From: Bacillota bacterium
GTDB lineage: Bacteria; Bacillota_I; Bacilli_A; RF39; UBA660
Length of the DNA stretch: 64,000 nt
NCBI GenBank assembly: GCA_015059245.1
Contig: SVAU01000009.1
Location: forward strand, 14,894 to 78,893
Direction of reading: 5' to 3'
The position numbers and the translations under genes were made by a program. Shown here piece after piece: positions 61,712-64,000 of the stretch (positions within the stretch are counted from its first letter, which is position 1; every line of letters starts with the position of its first letter). Under the pieces are notes generated by a model, which worked only from the letters and a program-made list of their open reading frames with translations, did no database searches and had not been told where the DNA came from.

Positions 61712-61740
61712 AAAAGTTCCAAATGGAACTTTTATTTTTT
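61712..61740. terminator. Bidirectional intrinsic terminator
   Basis: Stem AAAAGTTCCA / TGGAACTTTT between convergent genes. The core AAGTTCCA resembles the terminator at 13740. Confidence 0.85.
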
Positions 61741-62853
61741 TGCTTTAGTTTTATCTTTATAGAATTTTTTATAATATTCAGTTGCAAACATAGATTCTGG
61801 AGAAGTAGGCCATGTAGTATATGTTCTTGTTTCATCAAGTCTTTCATAACTATTGTATCCAACTTCATGTTCGTTCATAGTTGCTTTTACTCTTGCTAAG
61901 ATTGCTTCTATTTCTTCCATAGTGAACTCACCAGTTTCAGCTGCTTTTTCTAGCATTCTTTGGTGAACGTTTCTTTGTTCTTTTGACTTATTACCATAGT
62001 AGTCTTGACGGATGGAAATTGATGCGTTAATAGCAATGCCTAATTCATCACCAACCACTATACAGTTAGCTACTTGATCCATATAAGCAATGATTGCTTT
62101 CTTTTGTTCTTCAGTAAGAGCAGCAAATGCTGCGCTTTGTTTTTCTAAAGTAGTTCTTTCATTTATCTTAGTTTTAATTTCTTTTTCAACTTTTAACATA
62201 TCTGTTAGAAGTGATTGTTTCTTTGATTTATTAAATGGACTGTATTTGATACTTTTCTTTTGTTTAGCTATTTTAGTTTGGATTTCAGTTAGTTGTGCAT
62301 CTAGATTAGGATTTTCTTTATTGAATGCTTCTAAATCAATTTGGAATTGATTAGTATTAGTTTCTATCATTTCTCTAGTAAGTGGCATTCCATTAAATCC
62401 CATTAGGTATCTTGCGTGATTATAACTATATGAACCATAACCACCGAAGCCTCGTCCATTTTCTACTTTAACTGAGCAATATGATTTTTCAGTTACAGCA
62501 GTGTTATCTAAAGTTATACCAGCAGCTTCTAAAGATTCGATTGTTGTATCAAGAACTTTATCTTGTTCATCATACTCTGCACATATTCTTTGAACTTCTT
62601 CTAGAGACTTTTGATCGTCTTCATCATCTATTTGTTTTTGACAATCTTTAAGAAGTAAGAATAGTTTAGTAGCTTCTGGATCAGTTTTTAATAAATCTTC
62701 TAAGAATATTTCAGTACTAACTGAAGAATCGTGATATGAATAAGTATCATCCTTTTTTGTTTCAGTTTTTTTAGAACTAGAACGTCTAGCACCAGTTCTT
62801 TTTTGTTGTTCTTCTACAGCTTTAGCTAGTAGAGCTAAGTGAATTAATGACAT
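61732..62853 (-). CDS. Hypothetical helical protein
   Basis: 373 residues from ATG 62853, preceded by GAGGTG; the longer frame to 62880 lies upstream of that site. A hydrophobic N-terminus (MSLIHLALLAKAVEE) is too short and charged for a clear signal or membrane helix. Helical coiled-coil regions fill about 70-110 and 190-250. A glycine/tyrosine-rich patch (GRGFGGYGSYSYNHARYL) lies near 155-172. Basic tail. Family unknown. Confidence 0.7.
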   Translation of the reverse strand: MSLIHLALLAKAVEEQQKRTGARRSSSKKTETKKDDTYSYHDSSVSTEIFLEDLLKTDPEATKLFLLLKDCQKQIDDEDDQKSLEEVQRICAEYDEQDKVLDTTIESLEAAGITLDNTAVTEKSYCSVKVENGRGFGGYGSYSYNHARYLMGFNGMPLTREMIETNTNQFQIDLEAFNKENPNLDAQLTEIQTKIAKQKKSIKYSPFNKSKKQSLLTDMLKVEKEIKTKINERTTLEKQSAAFAALTEEQKKAIIAYMDQVANCIVVGDELGIAINASISIRQDYYGNKSKEQRNVHQRMLEKAAETGEFTMEEIEAILARVKATMNEHEVGYNSYERLDETRTYTTWPTSPESMFATEYYKKFYKDKTKAKK

Positions 62854-62897
62854 TTTATACACCTCATTTATTATATACATATATTATAACATATTAT

Positions 62898-62925
62898 TTG
62901 ACAAATATTTTTAAAGAGGTATAAT
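62898..62925 (+). promoter_or_regulatory. Promoter
   Basis: TTGACA (62898-62903), 16-base spacer, TATAAT (62920-62925). The start of transcription near 62932 coincides with the GTG at 62931, so translation probably begins at ATG 62970, or is leaderless. Confidence 0.7.
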
Positions 62926-62969
62926 TCTTTGTGAATATCAAAAAGAAAGAGAGAGAATTTTTAATTTTT

Positions 62970-63383
62970 ATGGAAAATATTCAACAAAATGAAGAAAACC
63001 CGTCGCTGACGAAATTATATGATGAGTTAGTGTTTGGGAACCCAGAGTTATTAGAAGCTAATGCTCATAGAATGGGAAACCCACAGTTAATAGAATTTTA
63101 TGAATACTGTGTAGAAAAGTCAGAGGATGCAGAACTAGAAGGTTGTGAACTATATTGGTATGCAACTGTAGTACTAGAAGAGATACCTGCTGTGAAAATG
63201 TATAAGAATGGTCAACTTTACGTTCAGACGACACTAGATAATGAAGAGGTACCTTATATGAAAAATGTAGAGGTGACTGAAGAAGATCTAGTAGAGATAA
63301 ATCGCATAGTTGAGCTATTAGAACAAAGAAAAAAAGATAAAAAGAATCCTATAAAAAGATTAGTAAGATTTTTTAAAGGTTAA
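62970..63383 (+). CDS. Hypothetical acidic protein
   Basis: 137 residues from ATG 62970. A GTG at 62931 in the same frame would add 13 residues, but it sits at the expected transcription start; only a weak GAGAGAG site precedes the ATG, so the start is uncertain. The sequence is acidic with a basic C-terminus (KKDKKNPIKRLVRFF). No family recognised. Its terminator is at 63392, just before small RNA B. Confidence 0.6.
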   Translation: MENIQQNEENPSLTKLYDELVFGNPELLEANAHRMGNPQLIEFYEYCVEKSEDAELEGCELYWYATVVLEEIPAVKMYKNGQLYVQTTLDNEEVPYMKNVEVTEEDLVEINRIVELLEQRKKDKKNPIKRLVRFFKG

Positions 63384-63391
63384 TATATATG

Positions 63392-63423
63392 AACATTTCA
63401 ATTTTGGTTGAAATGTTTTTTTT
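63392..63423 (+). terminator. Intrinsic terminator
   Basis: Stem AACATTTCA / TGAAATGTT followed by a long T-run. Confidence 0.85.
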
Positions 63424-63445
63424 AAATTATTTTTTTAAAAGCTCA

Positions 63446-63474
63446 TTGACAAAGATTTTAAAATAATATATCAT
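63446..63474 (+). promoter_or_regulatory. Promoter of small RNA B
   Basis: TTGACA (63446-63451), 17-base spacer, TATCAT (63469-63474). Transcription start expected near 63481. Confidence 0.7.
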
Positions 63475-63480
63475 TGAATT

Positions 63481-63575
63481 AGCATGATAGATGTCATGCT
63501 AGATTAGTCTTTACGTTTAGTGTAAGGACGAATCAACCAAAACCCCCTGAAGAGGCCGAAAGGCCTCATTTTTTG
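63481..63575 (+). ncRNA. Predicted small RNA B
   Basis: About 95 bases. Hairpin 1 TAGCATGA / TCATGCTA (63480-63501), hairpin 2 GTCTTTAC / GTAAGGAC (63507-63529, one G-U pair), a single-stranded stretch with AACCAAAACCCCCTGA (63535-63550), then a GC-rich terminator GAGGCC-GAAA-GGCCTC (63552-63567) and T's. The next gene is about 350 bases away, so this looks like a free RNA. The layout (two hairpins, C-rich linker, terminator) matches RNA A at 58485. I do not recognise a known family. Confidence 0.7.
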
Positions 63576-63923
63576 TGGTTTAATTTGAGCATTGATTGTT
63601 TGATTTAAAAGAAAAAATGCCATATTTTCACCACTAATTATCATTTTATGATATTTTCTAGTGAAAATCTTGGAATACTTATAGTTGAATGTATAATAAA
63701 GTTCAGCACCTTCATGTGGGCGATATAAAGTTAATATGATTAATCTTTAGGCATCACAACACAATCGAAATATCTAAGTTATTAAACAATAATTATATGA
63801 ATATATATAAAAGTGGTCGATAACTTGGATTTTCAAATATAGTATTTAAAATAAAAATATTATTAAAATCGACAAAAATATATTTAAAAATATGTTAAAA
63901 TATATATGCGGAGGTGAAGTATA
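63576..63923 (+). other. Non-coding stretch of about 350 bases
   Basis: No open frame of useful size on either strand. Two long imperfect inverted repeats can be drawn: ATTTTCACCACTA (about 63623) with TAGTGAAAAT (about 63660), and TCTAAGTTAT (about 63773) with ATAACTTGGA (about 63821). The last 90 bases are almost only A and T, up to the GCGGAGGTG ribosome binding site of the next gene. It may hold a regulatory region or gene remnant. Confidence 0.4.
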
Positions 63924-64000
63924 ATGAATATATCACGAATTAATCCTAAAATTACTATTGAATATATAACAAGTTCTCCTGAAACATTATATTTCGATAG
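63924..64000 (+). CDS. Start of a gene cut by the window edge, possibly AlbA_2-type
   Basis: Only 25 codons are visible from ATG 63924, after a strong GCGGAGGTG site. The sequence ITIEYITSSPETLYFD recalls the start of Schlafen-like AlbA_2 DNA-binding proteins (E-x-E/Y-F-[DE]-x-K), but this is too short to trust. An early CGA Arg codon is uncommon in this window. Confidence 0.4.
   Translation, partial: MNISRINPKITIEYITSSPETLYFD

Noticed and set aside
1..64000. Mycoplasma-type code (TGA as Trp)
   Set aside because: Conserved proteins are full length with standard stops and all Trp residues are TGG, so the standard code holds.

Overview
The window is very AT-rich DNA (roughly 70 percent A+T or more by eye). 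It has strong AGGAGG-type ribosome binding sites, sigma-A-like promoters (TTGACA / TATAAT), many intrinsic terminators, a T-box leader, LtaS, LytR-CpsA-Psr and TagO-type wall genes, and a pyruvate:ferredoxin oxidoreductase. This points to an anaerobic, low-GC, Gram-positive-type Bacillota. The closest fit is an uncultured gut Bacilli lineage of the RF39/RFN20 kind, related to Mollicutes. That placement is inference from gene content. The standard genetic code is used: tryptophan is TGG throughout, although TGA stops are very rare (2 of 61 genes).

Layout. 1-4.5 kb: nucleotide and SAM-related enzymes (dNMP kinase-like, Nudix, MtnN, DUF3419-like, deoxyribosyltransferase-like). 4.5-7.9 kb: an Asp T-box leader followed by two different aspartyl-tRNA synthetases. 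7.9-13.7 kb: small membrane proteins of unknown role, a 5'-nucleotidase and a striking Asn-Pro-Met-Asn repeat membrane protein. 13.8-19.2 kb: an S66 peptidase, then a MarR repressor with a perfect 18-bp operator controlling a heterodimeric ABC exporter. 19.2-25.7 kb: unknown proteins, a queuosine-salvage (DUF2419/QNG1-type) enzyme, a Nudix enzyme and a phosphodiester-glycosidase-like protein. 25.8-30.0 kb: a predicted HExxH...E metalloprotein, a DUF1292 protein and a large coiled-coil protein. 30.0-39.0 kb: PHP phosphoesterase, rhodanese and thioredoxin lipoproteins, GNAT, an M50-like membrane peptidase, membrane proteins and tRNA-Gly.

39.1-52.0 kb is a cell-envelope region: LtaS-type sulfatase, metallophosphoesterase, LCP ligase with a PASTA-like tail, a secreted glucosaminidase ending in a dockerin, a membrane-anchored cohesin-like protein directly downstream, a TagO-type transferase, a HAD-GtrA fusion and a membrane-anchored glucosaminidase-like enzyme. 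52.1-64 kb holds PFOR (nifJ), a YhcG/DUF1016 nuclease, a large coiled-coil protein, recG, a lipoprotein, unknown proteins, two predicted small RNAs and the start of a gene cut by the window edge.

The most interesting observations are (1) the adjacent dockerin-glucosaminidase and membrane cohesin-like pair, which looks like a tether for a wall hydrolase, and (2) two predicted small RNAs 5 kb apart, each with promoter and terminator, that carry complementary GC-rich 8-mers (UCAGGGGG and CCCCCUGA). Those 8-mers also match the AGGGGG type of Shine-Dalgarno sequence used by several local genes. No CRISPR array, insertion sequence or phage structural gene was seen.
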